Below are positions 18,631 to 27,768 of a stretch of DNA of 64,000 nt, in pieces. The notes below the pieces were generated by a model. That model did not search any database. It had not been told where the DNA came from and saw only the letters and a program-made list of their open reading frames with translations. Both the position numbers and the translations under genes were made by a program. The stretch's first letter is position 1, and every line of letters starts with the position of its first letter. Source of the stretch: an uncultured Tateyamaria sp. GTDB lineage: Bacteria; Pseudomonadota; Alphaproteobacteria; Rhodobacterales; Rhodobacteraceae. The DNA lies in NCBI GenBank assembly GCA_905480645.1, contig CAJQRC010000002.1, positions 1-64,000 of the forward strand, written 5' to 3'.

Positions 18631-19869
18631 ATGTATGATTTAGCTGTCATATGGGAGTGGATTTCTTTTTCTGTCCGCTGGTTGCACGTTGTCACTGCGA
18701 TGGCATGGATTGGCGCCTCATTTTTTTTCATTGCTTTGGACTTAGGGCTGAAAAAATCTCCTGATACGCTAGCAGGGGTTGCTGGTGAAGAGTGGCAAGT
18801 TCATGGGGGAGGTTTTTATCACATCCAGAAATATATTATTGCACCAGAAAACATGCCTGAACATTTAATTTGGCATAAATGGCAAAGTTATATCACTTGG
18901 GTATCAGGGGCAGCACTTTTGATAATTATCTATTGGGTGAGTGGTGAGTTATTTCTGCTTGACCCTACAAAAGTAAATTTGTCGCTATGGCAAGGAATTT
19001 TAATTTCTGGTGGCTCATTGACGATCGGTTGGTTGGCTTATGATTATATGTGTAAATCTAGGCTAAGTGCTTATCCTACCGCTTTAATGTTAATTTTATT
19101 CTTTATTATTCTGGCGATGTCTTGGGGATATAATCAGATTTTTACAGGCCGTGCTGCGTTGCTGCATTTGGGAGCTTTCACAGCAACGATTATGACTGCA
19201 AATGTATTCTTTCAGATCATGCCAAACCAGCGCATCGTAGTTGCAGACCTTAAAGCTGGACGGTCGCCTGATGCTAAATACGGTAAAATTGCTAAGGTCC
19301 GTTCTACCCATAATAATTACTTAACACTGCCAGTCGTATTTCTTATGTTATCAAATCATTATCCAATGTCGTTTGGTACAGAATATGCCTGGATTATAGC
19401 GAGCCTGATATTCTTAACTGGAGTAACAATACGGCACTATTTTAATTCGTTGCATTCCAAAGGTGTTGGCCCACATTGGACTTGGGGTGTGACTGTACTG
19501 CTTATGGTTTTAATTGCATGGCTGTCGTCAGTACGTCCGACTAAAACACGTGAAGACGCTGAGTCTCGTAGTTTAACGCGCTATGAACAAAGATTTGTTG
19601 CTGCGGAACATTTTGATGAAGCTTACGACGTTGTGATTGGAAACTGCTCAATGTGTCATGCCCGAGAACCGGCATGGTATAACATGAAATGGGCGCCAAA
19701 AGGCGTTTACTTGGAAACTAAAGGTGATATCGCGCAAAATGCGGATCAAATCTATCTTCACGCAGGCATTAGCCATGCAATGCCGCCACCAAATGCCATT
19801 CAGATGCCCCAACAAGCTCGTGAAATACTGATTGCTTGGGTGCAGGATGCGTATTCCGATTCGAGATAG
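18631..19869 (+). CDS. puuD: Membrane urate hydroxylase PuuD with C-terminal cytochrome c
   Basis: Integral-membrane urate oxidase that makes 5-hydroxyisourate and passes electrons to its own cytochrome c domain instead of to oxygen. The N-terminal 300 or so residues hold about eight hydrophobic segments with conserved histidines (VRWLHVVTAMAWIGASFFFIAL, residues about 16-37, and IRHYFNSLH). The periplasmic tail binds one c-type heme at Cys339-Cys342-His343 (CSMCH), with a methionine in ISHAMPPPNA as probable sixth ligand. The total of 412 residues matches the family. It replaces a soluble uricase, none being present, and starts the urate pathway encoded alongside. Confidence 0.95.
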   Translation: MYDLAVIWEWISFSVRWLHVVTAMAWIGASFFFIALDLGLKKSPDTLAGVAGEEWQVHGGGFYHIQKYIIAPENMPEHLIWHKWQSYITWVSGAALLIIIYWVSGELFLLDPTKVNLSLWQGILISGGSLTIGWLAYDYMCKSRLSAYPTALMLILFFIILAMSWGYNQIFTGRAALLHLGAFTATIMTANVFFQIMPNQRIVVADLKAGRSPDAKYGKIAKVRSTHNNYLTLPVVFLMLSNHYPMSFGTEYAWIIASLIFLTGVTIRHYFNSLHSKGVGPHWTWGVTVLLMVLIAWLSSVRPTKTREDAESRSLTRYEQRFVAAEHFDEAYDVVIGNCSMCHAREPAWYNMKWAPKGVYLETKGDIAQNADQIYLHAGISHAMPPPNAIQMPQQAREILIAWVQDAYSDSR

Positions 19870-20221
19870 ATTTCTTATTTTTTTTTGGTGGTAAGGAAAC
19901 AAATTATGTGATGTTATCACATAATTAAATGATATTTTAGTTTGCTATATTTTATATAAAATATTGTAAACAAACATAAAAATCGCCTTATATTTCCAAT
20001 ATGATTTAGAAAGAAAAATAATATCAATTTTGTAAAATTGGCGCGAAATGGTAAGTTTTTTGTTCTCATTTTGGTAATCTATAGGTCTCAGAATTCAGAC
20101 GTGGGTCTCTTCAGAATAGATTTCAATAATTATATGTGCGTAAAAAAGTTTTAGAACCGTATCCAATTTTGGAATCACCCTGACAGTTTATTCACCATAG
20201 GAAATTTAAGGAAGGAAACAT
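19870..20221. other. Very AT-rich intergenic region before the DUF3604 gene
   Basis: 352 bases with no credible open frame or RNA gene. It contains the 19903-19925 palindrome just after puuD. A second AT-only dyad (TATTTTATATAAAATA) lies near 19948-19963. A strong ribosome site AAGGAAGG at 20208-20215 serves the next gene. The promoter of the DUF3604 gene must lie in the 3' part. Confidence 0.5.
19903..19925. promoter_or_regulatory. Perfect 10-bp inverted repeat downstream of puuD
   Basis: ATTATGTGAT-GTT-ATCACATAAT is a perfect palindrome with a 3-base centre, starting 34 bases after the puuD stop. The core TGTGATGTTATCACA looks like a CRP/FNR-family half-site pair, but the spacer is 5 instead of 6 bases. 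It lacks a T-run, so a protein-binding site is as likely as a terminator. Confidence 0.45.
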
Positions 20222-22174
20222 ATGTCTAAGAACAATTTTAATGACGCTGTTATACGGTCGGTTGTTGCCGGTGTGATAGCAATAGGAGCTGGCACAGTAG
20301 TCTCAGCGCAAGATGCAGGAGCACCTGCATTAGAAATTTTGCAAGATATTTACCCTGGTAAAGCTTATTCACCATATGCCGGAAGATCTTTTCCTAACAA
20401 CGTCTATTGGGGTGAATCGCATGTGCATACGGGCTATTCTCTTGATGCGGGTCTGTTTGGAGCCACGACAGGTCCAGATGATGCTTTTCGCTTAGCACGT
20501 GGTGAAGAAATTATGTCGTCGACCGGTCAACCCGTGAAGCTCAGCAGGCCTCTAGATTTTCTTGTTGTTACCGATCACTCTGATTTAATGGGTATTGCTA
20601 CTGACATTCAAAATGGAACTCCAAACATTGTTGAAGATCCGAAAGGTAAAGAATGGGCTGATGGTTTTGCCCAAGGTGGTGCAGCTGCTGGTGAAGCGGC
20701 ATTTGACCTAATTACTGCTTTTGGAGCGGGCACAATCCCAAAGCAAATGCTTGAAGATTACAGCCCTGGATCTCCAATTTATACAAGCGTTTGGGAAAAA
20801 ACGGTTGATTTTGCTGATTACTACAATGAACCAAATAGGTTTACAGCATTTATCGGTTTTGAGTGGACATCAGTTCCAAAAGGTATGAACCTTCACCGCA
20901 ATGTTATTTTACGCGACAGCGGCCTTCGGGCCAAACAAGTTGTTCCATTAACTACACAGGAGCCGGACGGTACGGTAGATCCGTTGGATCTGTACCAGTG
21001 GCTGGAGGATTATGAAAAAAATACTGGTGGTCATGCATTGGCTATTTCTCACAACGGTAATCTATCAAATGGTTGGATGTTTCCAATGGAAACAAGATAT
21101 TCTGGCGCAAACGTAGATAAAGACTATGTAGAACTTAGATCAAAGTGGGAGCCACTGTATGAAGCTACGCAGATGAAAGGCGATGGTGAAACGCATCCTG
21201 CACTATCACCAGATGATGAGTTTGCCGATTATGGAACTTGGGATACTGGTAACCTTGATCTTACCGAACTAAAAACGCCGGATATGATAAAGCAGGAATA
21301 CGCTCGTGAAGCGTTAAAAAACGGTCTGTTACTTGAAAAAAGATACGGCACCAACCCTTACAAATTCGGTATGGTCGGTGGGACTGATACACATACAGGA
21401 CTATCAACTGCGGAAGAGGACAATTTCTTCAGTAAATCTACCTCCGTCGAGCCATCTAAAACCCGTGTTTCTCATCCGTTCGTTGAGTCAAAACTCGGTG
21501 CCATTGAAGGTGATACGTTGGTGGCCTCTGGTTACCAAGGAATTTGGGCAACCGAAAATACGCGTGGTGCACTCTTTGATGCAATGGAACGTAAAGAGAC
21601 TTACGCAACTACTGGACCACGTATGACTGTCCGTTTCTTTGGCGGTTGGGATTTTAACGAAGATGATATTCGTAGCCGTCAACTTGCATTTGTTGGATAC
21701 AGCAAAGGCGTTCCAATGGGTGGCGATATGTCAGACGCTCCTGCTGGCAAGGCACCATCATTTATGACGTATGCTTTACGTGATCCAATTGGTGCTAACC
21801 TTGATCGTATTCAGATTGTAAAAGGCTGGATGGATGCCGATGGTGTCACTCAAGAGAAGGTATACGATGTCGCCTGGTCTGGAGATCGTGAACCTGACTC
21901 AAATGGAAAAGTGGGTGCAGTCGGGAATACGGTTGACGTTGCGACAGCAAACTGGACAAACACTATTGGTGCATCCGAGCTTGTTTCAGTTTGGACAGAC
22001 CCTGATTTTGATGCAAGTGAAAGCGCATTTTACTATGTTCGTGTCATTGAAATTCCAACGCCGCGCTGGATATTGTACGATCAACTTCGCTTGGGCGCTG
22101 AACTTCCCGAGGGAGCAGAATTGATCCATCAGGAGCGTGCGTACACATCACCAATCTGGTATTCACCGTCATAA
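20222..22174 (+). CDS. Secreted DUF3604 protein, PHP-like metal hydrolase
   Basis: Large exported protein of 650 residues with a signal peptide (residues about 1-30, cleavage near VSAQD). The family DUF3604 has no settled function. Histidine and aspartate clusters in the order of a PHP-type metal site are visible: [40 protein letters not shown] and [10 protein letters not shown]. These suggest a di- or tri-metal phosphoesterase-like hydrolase in the periplasm. Start is supported by AAGGAAGG. It is followed by a hairpin, then by a parvulin and a HupE/UreJ-like gene that probably act with it. Confidence 0.85.
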   Translation: MSKNNFNDAVIRSVVAGVIAIGAGTVVSAQDAGAPALEILQDIYPGKAYSPYAGRSFPNNVYWGESHVHTGYSLDAGLFGATTGPDDAFRLARGEEIMSSTGQPVKLSRPLDFLVVTDHSDLMGIATDIQNGTPNIVEDPKGKEWADGFAQGGAAAGEAAFDLITAFGAGTIPKQMLEDYSPGSPIYTSVWEKTVDFADYYNEPNRFTAFIGFEWTSVPKGMNLHRNVILRDSGLRAKQVVPLTTQEPDGTVDPLDLYQWLEDYEKNTGGHALAISHNGNLSNGWMFPMETRYSGANVDKDYVELRSKWEPLYEATQMKGDGETHPALSPDDEFADYGTWDTGNLDLTELKTPDMIKQEYAREALKNGLLLEKRYGTNPYKFGMVGGTDTHTGLSTAEEDNFFSKSTSVEPSKTRVSHPFVESKLGAIEGDTLVASGYQGIWATENTRGALFDAMERKETYATTGPRMTVRFFGGWDFNEDDIRSRQLAFVGYSKGVPMGGDMSDAPAGKAPSFMTYALRDPIGANLDRIQIVKGWMDADGVTQEKVYDVAWSGDREPDSNGKVGAVGNTVDVATANWTNTIGASELVSVWTDPDFDASESAFYYVRVIEIPTPRWILYDQLRLGAELPEGAELIHQERAYTSPIWYSPS

Positions 22175-22183
22175 AATATATCT

Positions 22184-22211
22184 GAGCGGGGTAACTGGTG
22201 TTACCCCGCTC
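22184..22211 (+). terminator. Strong 12-bp hairpin between the DUF3604 and parvulin genes
   Basis: GAGCGGGGTAAC-TGGT-GTTACCCCGCTC is a perfect 12-bp GC-rich stem with a 4-base loop, 9 bases after the DUF3604 stop. There is no T-run on either side. It may end most transcripts, or protect the 3' end of the DUF3604 message while letting some transcription pass to the next two genes. Confidence 0.7.
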
Positions 22212-22309
22212 TAGCAACTAAACAGTATGATGTATAAAATTAACCTCAGCTTAAGTTAACTTCTTTCTAATGCTATATTTTTAACATCAGATTATGGATA
22301 TTTCTAAAT

Positions 22310-23146
22310 ATGTTTCTTTCTTTTTTGCGGCAACCTTTGCTGCATTTCTTCGTAATCGGAGCAGGGTTATTTACGCTTTATTCATTTGTAGATGATACAC
22401 CGGCTCAAACGTCGAACCGGCCAAGTATAATTGTTTCTATCCAAGATGCTCAATGGCTTGTGTCGCAGTATGAATCAATGCGCAACCGGCTTCCGTCTGA
22501 AGAAGAGTTGCAAGTGCTTGTTGATGCTTTTATCCGTCAAGAAATTTATGTTCGCGAAGCGTTATTACTGGGACTGGATCAAGGTGACAGTATTGTAAGA
22601 AAAAGGCTTAGCCAGAAAATGGAGTTTTTAACTGAAGCTGGGGCAGAGGCGTCTTTGGTAGATGACGCCATGTTAAAGGTGTATTTTGAAGAAAATTTGG
22701 AAAGATACCGTAGCGTGCCGCGCGTAGCATTCTCACAAATTTTACTACCTGAACCGGCAACAGGTTCTATTTCTGAAATTCTAACAGATTTGGACGCTGG
22801 TGAAGATTTTCAAATGCTTGGTGCGAAAACTCTTCTACCTGCATTTGTATCCCCCGTAACCGAGCAAGTAGTTGACGGTTCATTTGGGCAAGGTGTATTC
22901 CAACAAATTGCAGAATTAGAACCTGGTATTTGGAGCGGCCCTGTTAAATCCGGATTTGGTAACCATTTGGTTCGTCTTGATTCACTAGTGCCAGGAATCG
23001 TTCCAGATTTTGAGTCTCTGCGTGACGGTATTGAGCAAGAGTGGCGTCGTGATAAAGCAGTGGAACTACGGTTAGAGCGTCTTGAAGAGCTTCGTAGTCA
23101 ATATGATATTGAAACGCCAAACTTGTCTTTGGCGCTCTCGCAATGA
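22310..23146 (+). CDS. Membrane-anchored parvulin-type peptidyl-prolyl isomerase
   Basis: 278-residue protein with an N-terminal membrane anchor (residues about 8-26, LHFFVIGAGLFTLYSFV). A SurA-like helical region follows (LVDAFIRQEIYVREALLLG, then RKRLSQKMEFL). A degenerate parvulin domain (PRVAFSQILL...GPVKSGFGNHLVRL) comes last. It should act as a folding helper on the periplasmic face. Its stop overlaps the HupE/UreJ-like start by four bases, so the two are made together. The best guess is a chaperone dedicated to this trio; that is inferred from context. Confidence 0.82.
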   Translation: MFLSFLRQPLLHFFVIGAGLFTLYSFVDDTPAQTSNRPSIIVSIQDAQWLVSQYESMRNRLPSEEELQVLVDAFIRQEIYVREALLLGLDQGDSIVRKRLSQKMEFLTEAGAEASLVDDAMLKVYFEENLERYRSVPRVAFSQILLPEPATGSISEILTDLDAGEDFQMLGAKTLLPAFVSPVTEQVVDGSFGQGVFQQIAELEPGIWSGPVKSGFGNHLVRLDSLVPGIVPDFESLRDGIEQEWRRDKAVELRLERLEELRSQYDIETPNLSLALSQ

Positions 23147-24165
23147 AATCGTTTTTAATTACTATCTTTGCAAGCTTATTTAGTTTTGTGCTGGCTACTT
23201 CGTGTTCCGGGCATGCGCTAGAACCCGGATATCTTGAGATTATTCCAATTGAAAATGAGCAGTGGCAAGTTACTTGGCGCAAACCTCAGGTTAGTGGCAA
23301 AGCAATGGAAATTGATGCAGTACTTCCCAAAAATTGCGCTCCACGTCGAGCTCCAAGCTCCAGATTTGACGGTCGAGCATATGTAAGTGGTTGGATTGCA
23401 AGTTGCACGGAAAATATCTGGGATAATGAGATTTTTATTGAGGGTTTGAACAGTACTGCGACAGATGTTCTTGTCCGTTTTATTGCAGGACCTGGCGAGA
23501 CTGCTACAAGTCTTAGGCTAACGCCAAGTTACCCGTCTGCCCTTTTGCCAGCAGTGCAAACCACTTGGACAATTTTGTCGACCTATATAACTCTGGGGTT
23601 TGATCATATCTTGGGCGGTATTGATCATTTACTGTTTGTATTTGCCTTGTTTCTTTTGGTGCCTAACCGCCGAAGCCTAATTTGGGCAATCACTGCTTTT
23701 ACAATTTCGCACAGTATTACTCTGGCCCTGGCCGCAGTAGGCTGGTTGTCTGTTCCTACGCCTCCAGTCGAAGCAATTATTGCTCTCTCAATCGCTTTTT
23801 TAGCAGTTGAAATTGTGACAAAAAATAATGATCAGAAAACTATGATGCAGCGTTATCCATGGCTAGTGGCTTTTGCATTTGGTCTTTTACATGGGTTGGG
23901 TTTTGCAAGTGCTTTAAAGGAAATTGGACTTCCAAATAGTGAAATCCCGATTGCACTTCTTGCATTTAATTTAGGAATTGAAGCAGGACAGCTTATGTTT
24001 GTTACTTGCCTGATTGTAATCACATTTATCATAAAAAAAATGAGGTCTGTGAAAGTCTTTCCTGAAGCAATAATTGGCCAAACTGGGAATTCATTAGCAG
24101 GCTATATGATCGGTAGTATTGCTGCTTATTGGACTATTGAGCGTGTTGCTACTTTTTTTATCTAA
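23143..24165 (+). CDS. HupE/UreJ-family membrane protein
   Basis: 340 residues: a signal or anchor segment, then a periplasmic domain (residues about 25-130) with two cysteines (KNCAPRR and ASCTEN) that may pair. A C-terminal block of about six to seven membrane helices follows. That block has the HupE/UreJ-type signatures GFDHILGGIDHLLFVFALF, FTISHSITLALAA, LLHGLGFASAL and FNLGIEAGQL. HupE/UreJ proteins carry nickel or cobalt, so metal transport is plausible. No hydrogenase or urease genes are nearby, so the cargo may serve the DUF3604 protein. The last four bases overlap the convergent bchO gene. Confidence 0.85.
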   Translation: MKSFLITIFASLFSFVLATSCSGHALEPGYLEIIPIENEQWQVTWRKPQVSGKAMEIDAVLPKNCAPRRAPSSRFDGRAYVSGWIASCTENIWDNEIFIEGLNSTATDVLVRFIAGPGETATSLRLTPSYPSALLPAVQTTWTILSTYITLGFDHILGGIDHLLFVFALFLLVPNRRSLIWAITAFTISHSITLALAAVGWLSVPTPPVEAIIALSIAFLAVEIVTKNNDQKTMMQRYPWLVAFAFGLLHGLGFASALKEIGLPNSEIPIALLAFNLGIEAGQLMFVTCLIVITFIIKKMRSVKVFPEAIIGQTGNSLAGYMIGSIAAYWTIERVATFFI

Positions 24166-25034
24166 ATTGGCTGCTTCGCAATGATTGAATGAATAATGCT
24201 GGCAACGTCTATAGGTTGTTCTTCATGTGCTAGGTGCCCTGAGCCTAGGATATAATGTACTTTTGCATTTGGTATAATTTCAGCTGCGTCTTCTGAAACA
24301 TGCGGTAACACGGTTCTATCTCTGTCCCCAACGATGAAATATGCGTCACCTTTATGTTTTGGTAGTTGGTTAAGCAATGGTCTGAGTTGCCACTGTGCCA
24401 TCATCAGCAACGCCCCATCAACATGGTTTTGATCTGCGATCAATTTACGATAAAGTTCGAGGCCTTGTGCATTAAGAATAGAGCCGGTTGAGTTAATGAG
24501 TGCTTCGACCCGGGCCGGGTTTGATGATGCACCGGAAAATAACCGAGCAGTAAATGGAAGAGCAGCCAATGTCTTGGCCATGGTTGGAAAGAGCAGTCCA
24601 GCAATTCCTTTAAATTCACTTAAAGCTGCATTGATCCCAATCACTATATGCGGGTACTCCCGTTGAAGTAAGTCAGGCGCTGCTAGCTGAAAAGCAACAG
24701 CTGCTCCCGCTGAATGTCCAACAATTACATCAGGTGCCCAGCCTTCCTGAATACAGAGCGCTGCAATATCTTTCGCCATTAAATCTAAGCCAGATCGATG
24801 GCGTGCACCAAGTTGCGTGAAGCCATGACCTGGTAGGTCAAGCGCAATAACATGATATTGGGTTGATAGCTGTAGAAGCAGATCCCGAAAACTGTGTGTA
24901 GACCCACCGGCCCCATGCAGTAATAATACTGTTTTTCCAACACCTACTTCTTGAACGTGCCACCGATGTATTGGCCCATTGATACGGCGGGACAATGAAG
25001 CATTGGGCCAATCAGCTATTTTATTCCAATGCAT
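24162..25034 (-). CDS. bchO: BchO, alpha/beta-hydrolase of the Mg-chelatase operon
   Basis: 290-residue alpha/beta-hydrolase-fold protein found beside bchD and bchI in phototrophs; its biochemical step is not established. The oxyanion-loop segment LLHGAGGSTHSFRDL and the nucleophile elbow VGHSAGAAVAFQLA are clear. The acid and base residues are in VGDRDRTV and GSGHLAHEE. Three bases separate it from bchD, so it is translated from the same message (crtA-bchI-bchD-bchO). Confidence 0.92.
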   Translation of the reverse strand: MHWNKIADWPNASLSRRINGPIHRWHVQEVGVGKTVLLLHGAGGSTHSFRDLLLQLSTQYHVIALDLPGHGFTQLGARHRSGLDLMAKDIAALCIQEGWAPDVIVGHSAGAAVAFQLAAPDLLQREYPHIVIGINAALSEFKGIAGLLFPTMAKTLAALPFTARLFSGASSNPARVEALINSTGSILNAQGLELYRKLIADQNHVDGALLMMAQWQLRPLLNQLPKHKGDAYFIVGDRDRTVLPHVSEDAAEIIPNAKVHYILGSGHLAHEEQPIDVASIIHSIIAKQPI

Positions 25035-25037
25035 TTC

Positions 25038-26687
25038 TTATGATACCAGAGCGGACGTGACGGCAGCTGTTAATCGTTCTGCATTTGCACGCGGTAGTGG
25101 GACATAAGGTGCACCAAGTATATTTCCAAGTTCTTGGAGAGCAGGTTGTGGCCTATTTGACATATCAATAACCAGTGAGGTGATCCTAGAACTGCGTAAC
25201 ACGCGAGCCATTTTTTCAGCATCTATTCCGGCTTGTAAACGGTTTGGACTGCCATCCAGCGCAATATTTGCGCGGCCGTCTGTCATTAGGATTATGGTGG
25301 GTGTTAAACCTTTCGCTTGTGATTTCTGTGCAAGAATTAACGAATTTTGAAGCCCTGATGCTAGTGGTGTTCCTCCACCTCCCGGCAGTGCTGACAGGCG
25401 CCGCTTTGTTTGTACGAGAGAGCGCGTCGGTGGCAATAATACTTCAGCTTCAGTGCCGCGAAACGCAATTAATGCAACATGATCACGACTTGCATAGGCC
25501 TCTGCAAGTAGAAGTTCGACAGCACCTTTTGCTTCACCAAGACGAGAAACAGCGGCAGAACCAGAAGCGTCTACGCAAAAAATTAAAAGTCGATCTGATT
25601 GTTCGGCGTAACGTTTAAGACGGATATCAGATGTTCTTATCAATAGGCCTGCACGGTTTGGTTGCTGTTTTTGACGCAATGGTTGCCAGGGAGCGGCTGC
25701 CCGAAGTGTGGCAATAAGATCGACGCGGACACTACTATTTATCCGACCCGAGCGGGAAGGTACCGGGCGGCCTTTTCTGTTTCCTGACCGTACCTGGCCT
25801 GCTCCTGTTCCACTGGATTTCTGCGTTTTCTCATTATGAATAAGTTTATCTATCAGGCTAGGTGGCAACATAGCCTTGACCGATTCGATTAGCATACTGC
25901 CATCTGGTAGTATCTGCTGATCTTTAGATTCTACTTCGTTTGAAGGATCCCTCTCTGGGTTTACCTCCTCTTCTGATTTGGCTGCTTGTTCAGGTTCTTC
26001 TTGGGGGATTACTGTTGCGCGTTGTGGGTAAACCAATGTGGCAGCTACCTCGATGTCCTTCTGGGACAGTATAGCGTGGCCAGTGAGTTTGGCATGTGCT
26101 CGAGCAGCACAAAGTGCTAATGTTGGCGCTCGTAAAGAAAATATGCCAAATTTTGCTGCTAATATCGTAAGCTGAACTATGGCCTCTGACAGGGTAACTG
26201 GCGGGCTAGTTTCTTCAAACTTTATGTCTACCCAACTTTGGGGACATCTGCCAATTGGCTCAATATAAAAAGCGAATCTATCAGCAAGTGCTAAAGAAAG
26301 GTGCTCATCATCTTCAACGCCCTCATCAAGAGCTAAAAACCCATGTGTTTGGGATTTATCTATTAAAATTGCTAATTTGGCAGCCAGTTCGGAAGGACAT
26401 CGCTCTGCCATTGGAATTATGGTCATGCCAGTTTTTTCAAAAAACCCACCTTTCCTGATTATTTGAGACGTTGTGAGCGCCGTGGTTAAATCAATTCCGC
26501 CTAATAGCTGATCATCAGATATTGTAAGGGGTATCTTCCGAAGGGGTAAATTGGCAGCAAAGTTACTGATAATAGCTTCCCGATCGGGGCTTGCGCGCAT
26601 TTTTATAATTGCACCACTCAGGCCCTTGGGATCAATTGCAAGGAGTTTGAGAGCTAAAGCTGCCATATGCCAACTTTGTTCACTCAT
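25038..26687 (-). CDS. bchD: Magnesium chelatase subunit D
   Basis: Regulatory subunit of the ATP-dependent chelatase that inserts Mg2+ into protoporphyrin IX at the start of bacteriochlorophyll synthesis. The 549 residues show a degenerate AAA+ N-terminal half and an acidic, proline-rich linker (residues about 225-260, rich in Glu). An AMLPPSLIDKL motif and a C-terminal von Willebrand A domain follow. The metal site of that domain is FCVDASGSAAVS with ILMTDGRANIAL. No Walker A is visible, as expected for BchD. Partner BchI is encoded just upstream and BchH is not in the window. Confidence 0.95.
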   Translation of the reverse strand: MSEQSWHMAALALKLLAIDPKGLSGAIIKMRASPDREAIISNFAANLPLRKIPLTISDDQLLGGIDLTTALTTSQIIRKGGFFEKTGMTIIPMAERCPSELAAKLAILIDKSQTHGFLALDEGVEDDEHLSLALADRFAFYIEPIGRCPQSWVDIKFEETSPPVTLSEAIVQLTILAAKFGIFSLRAPTLALCAARAHAKLTGHAILSQKDIEVAATLVYPQRATVIPQEEPEQAAKSEEEVNPERDPSNEVESKDQQILPDGSMLIESVKAMLPPSLIDKLIHNEKTQKSSGTGAGQVRSGNRKGRPVPSRSGRINSSVRVDLIATLRAAAPWQPLRQKQQPNRAGLLIRTSDIRLKRYAEQSDRLLIFCVDASGSAAVSRLGEAKGAVELLLAEAYASRDHVALIAFRGTEAEVLLPPTRSLVQTKRRLSALPGGGGTPLASGLQNSLILAQKSQAKGLTPTIILMTDGRANIALDGSPNRLQAGIDAEKMARVLRSSRITSLVIDMSNRPQPALQELGNILGAPYVPLPRANAERLTAAVTSALVS

Positions 26688-26757
26688 GAAATAAACGAGT
26701 TCTGTTGGATTACTTGCTGCATAAGAACAGACAAATAATCTTTATTATGTGCATGGA

Positions 26758-27768
26758 TCATACCCCAAGTACTGATTCTACAGTCCGGGCTACCCTGATT
26801 GCACTGCCAGCTTCGTCCAGTGGGTCGCGTCGCAAGCGGTGGCTGAGTGCGATGGGTGCGATGGCCTTAAGGTGTTTACGTGTCAGTGCTTCTTCTTTTT
26901 GATAGGCGGCTAATGCGCGTGCTGCTCGTAAAAGGGTCAATTCCCCGCGTAATCCATCACTACCAAGCGCTATGCATAGTTCTGCGCAATCATGTAGAAT
27001 TGCGTCCGAAGTTTGGATCTTTGGCAGTGCTTTGCGAGCTTTCAATATAGCGCTGCGAATTTTAGCATCTTTTTTCGAGTAGATTTTCAAGAAGTTGTCA
27101 AAATCTGTTTCAAATGCATCTCGTCGTTTAATGACTTCAATTCTCTCAGAAACATCGTTAGGGCTACGCACTTCGACGGAGAGGCCAAATCTATCTAACA
27201 ACTGTGGCCGTAACTCTCCTTCTTCCGGGTTCCCAGAGCCAACCAATACAAAGCGAGCAGCGTGACGGATAGACAGGCCTTCGCGCTCTACTACATTCTC
27301 ACCAGATTGGGCGACATCAAGTAGTAAATCAACAATGTGATCCTCAAGTAGATTCACTTCGTCAATGTAAAGGTATCCGCGATTTGCACGTGCCAGAAGT
27401 CCTGGCTCGAATGCTTTTTCACCGCGTGTTAAGGCCCGTTCAATATCTAGGGCGCCAATTACACGGTCTTCAGTTGCACCAAGAGGTAGGTCTATCACCG
27501 GGGTAGGTTTGTTACCTGTTTTACTTGTTTCCAAATTAGCCCAATCAGGACATTCTGACGGTGCTGCTGCATTAATTGGGCAGCCTAAGACCGCCTTAAT
27601 GGGCGGTAAAAGAGCAGCAAGAGCTCTGACTGCGGTTGATTTACCAGTGCCACGGTCTCCAAAGACCAAAACACCACCAATACCGGGGTCGATGGCGGTT
27701 AAGATCATGGCTTGCTTCATGTCTTTTTGGCCAACTATGGCTGAGAATGGAAACGGTGTTTTAATCAT
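26758..27768 (-). CDS. bchI: Magnesium chelatase ATPase subunit I
   Basis: AAA+ motor of magnesium chelatase, forming rings with BchD. The start at 27768 overlaps the crtA stop by four bases and gives 336 residues; an upstream extension lies inside crtA. Motifs in order are FPFSAIVGQ, Walker A GDRGTGKST, Walker B LYIDEVNLLEDH, sensor GSGNPEEGELRPQLLDRFGL with the arginine finger, and VEVRSPNDV. A 70-base gap separates it from bchD. Confidence 0.97.
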   Translation of the reverse strand: MIKTPFPFSAIVGQKDMKQAMILTAIDPGIGGVLVFGDRGTGKSTAVRALAALLPPIKAVLGCPINAAAPSECPDWANLETSKTGNKPTPVIDLPLGATEDRVIGALDIERALTRGEKAFEPGLLARANRGYLYIDEVNLLEDHIVDLLLDVAQSGENVVEREGLSIRHAARFVLVGSGNPEEGELRPQLLDRFGLSVEVRSPNDVSERIEVIKRRDAFETDFDNFLKIYSKKDAKIRSAILKARKALPKIQTSDAILHDCAELCIALGSDGLRGELTLLRAARALAAYQKEEALTRKHLKAIAPIALSHRLRRDPLDEAGSAIRVARTVESVLGV

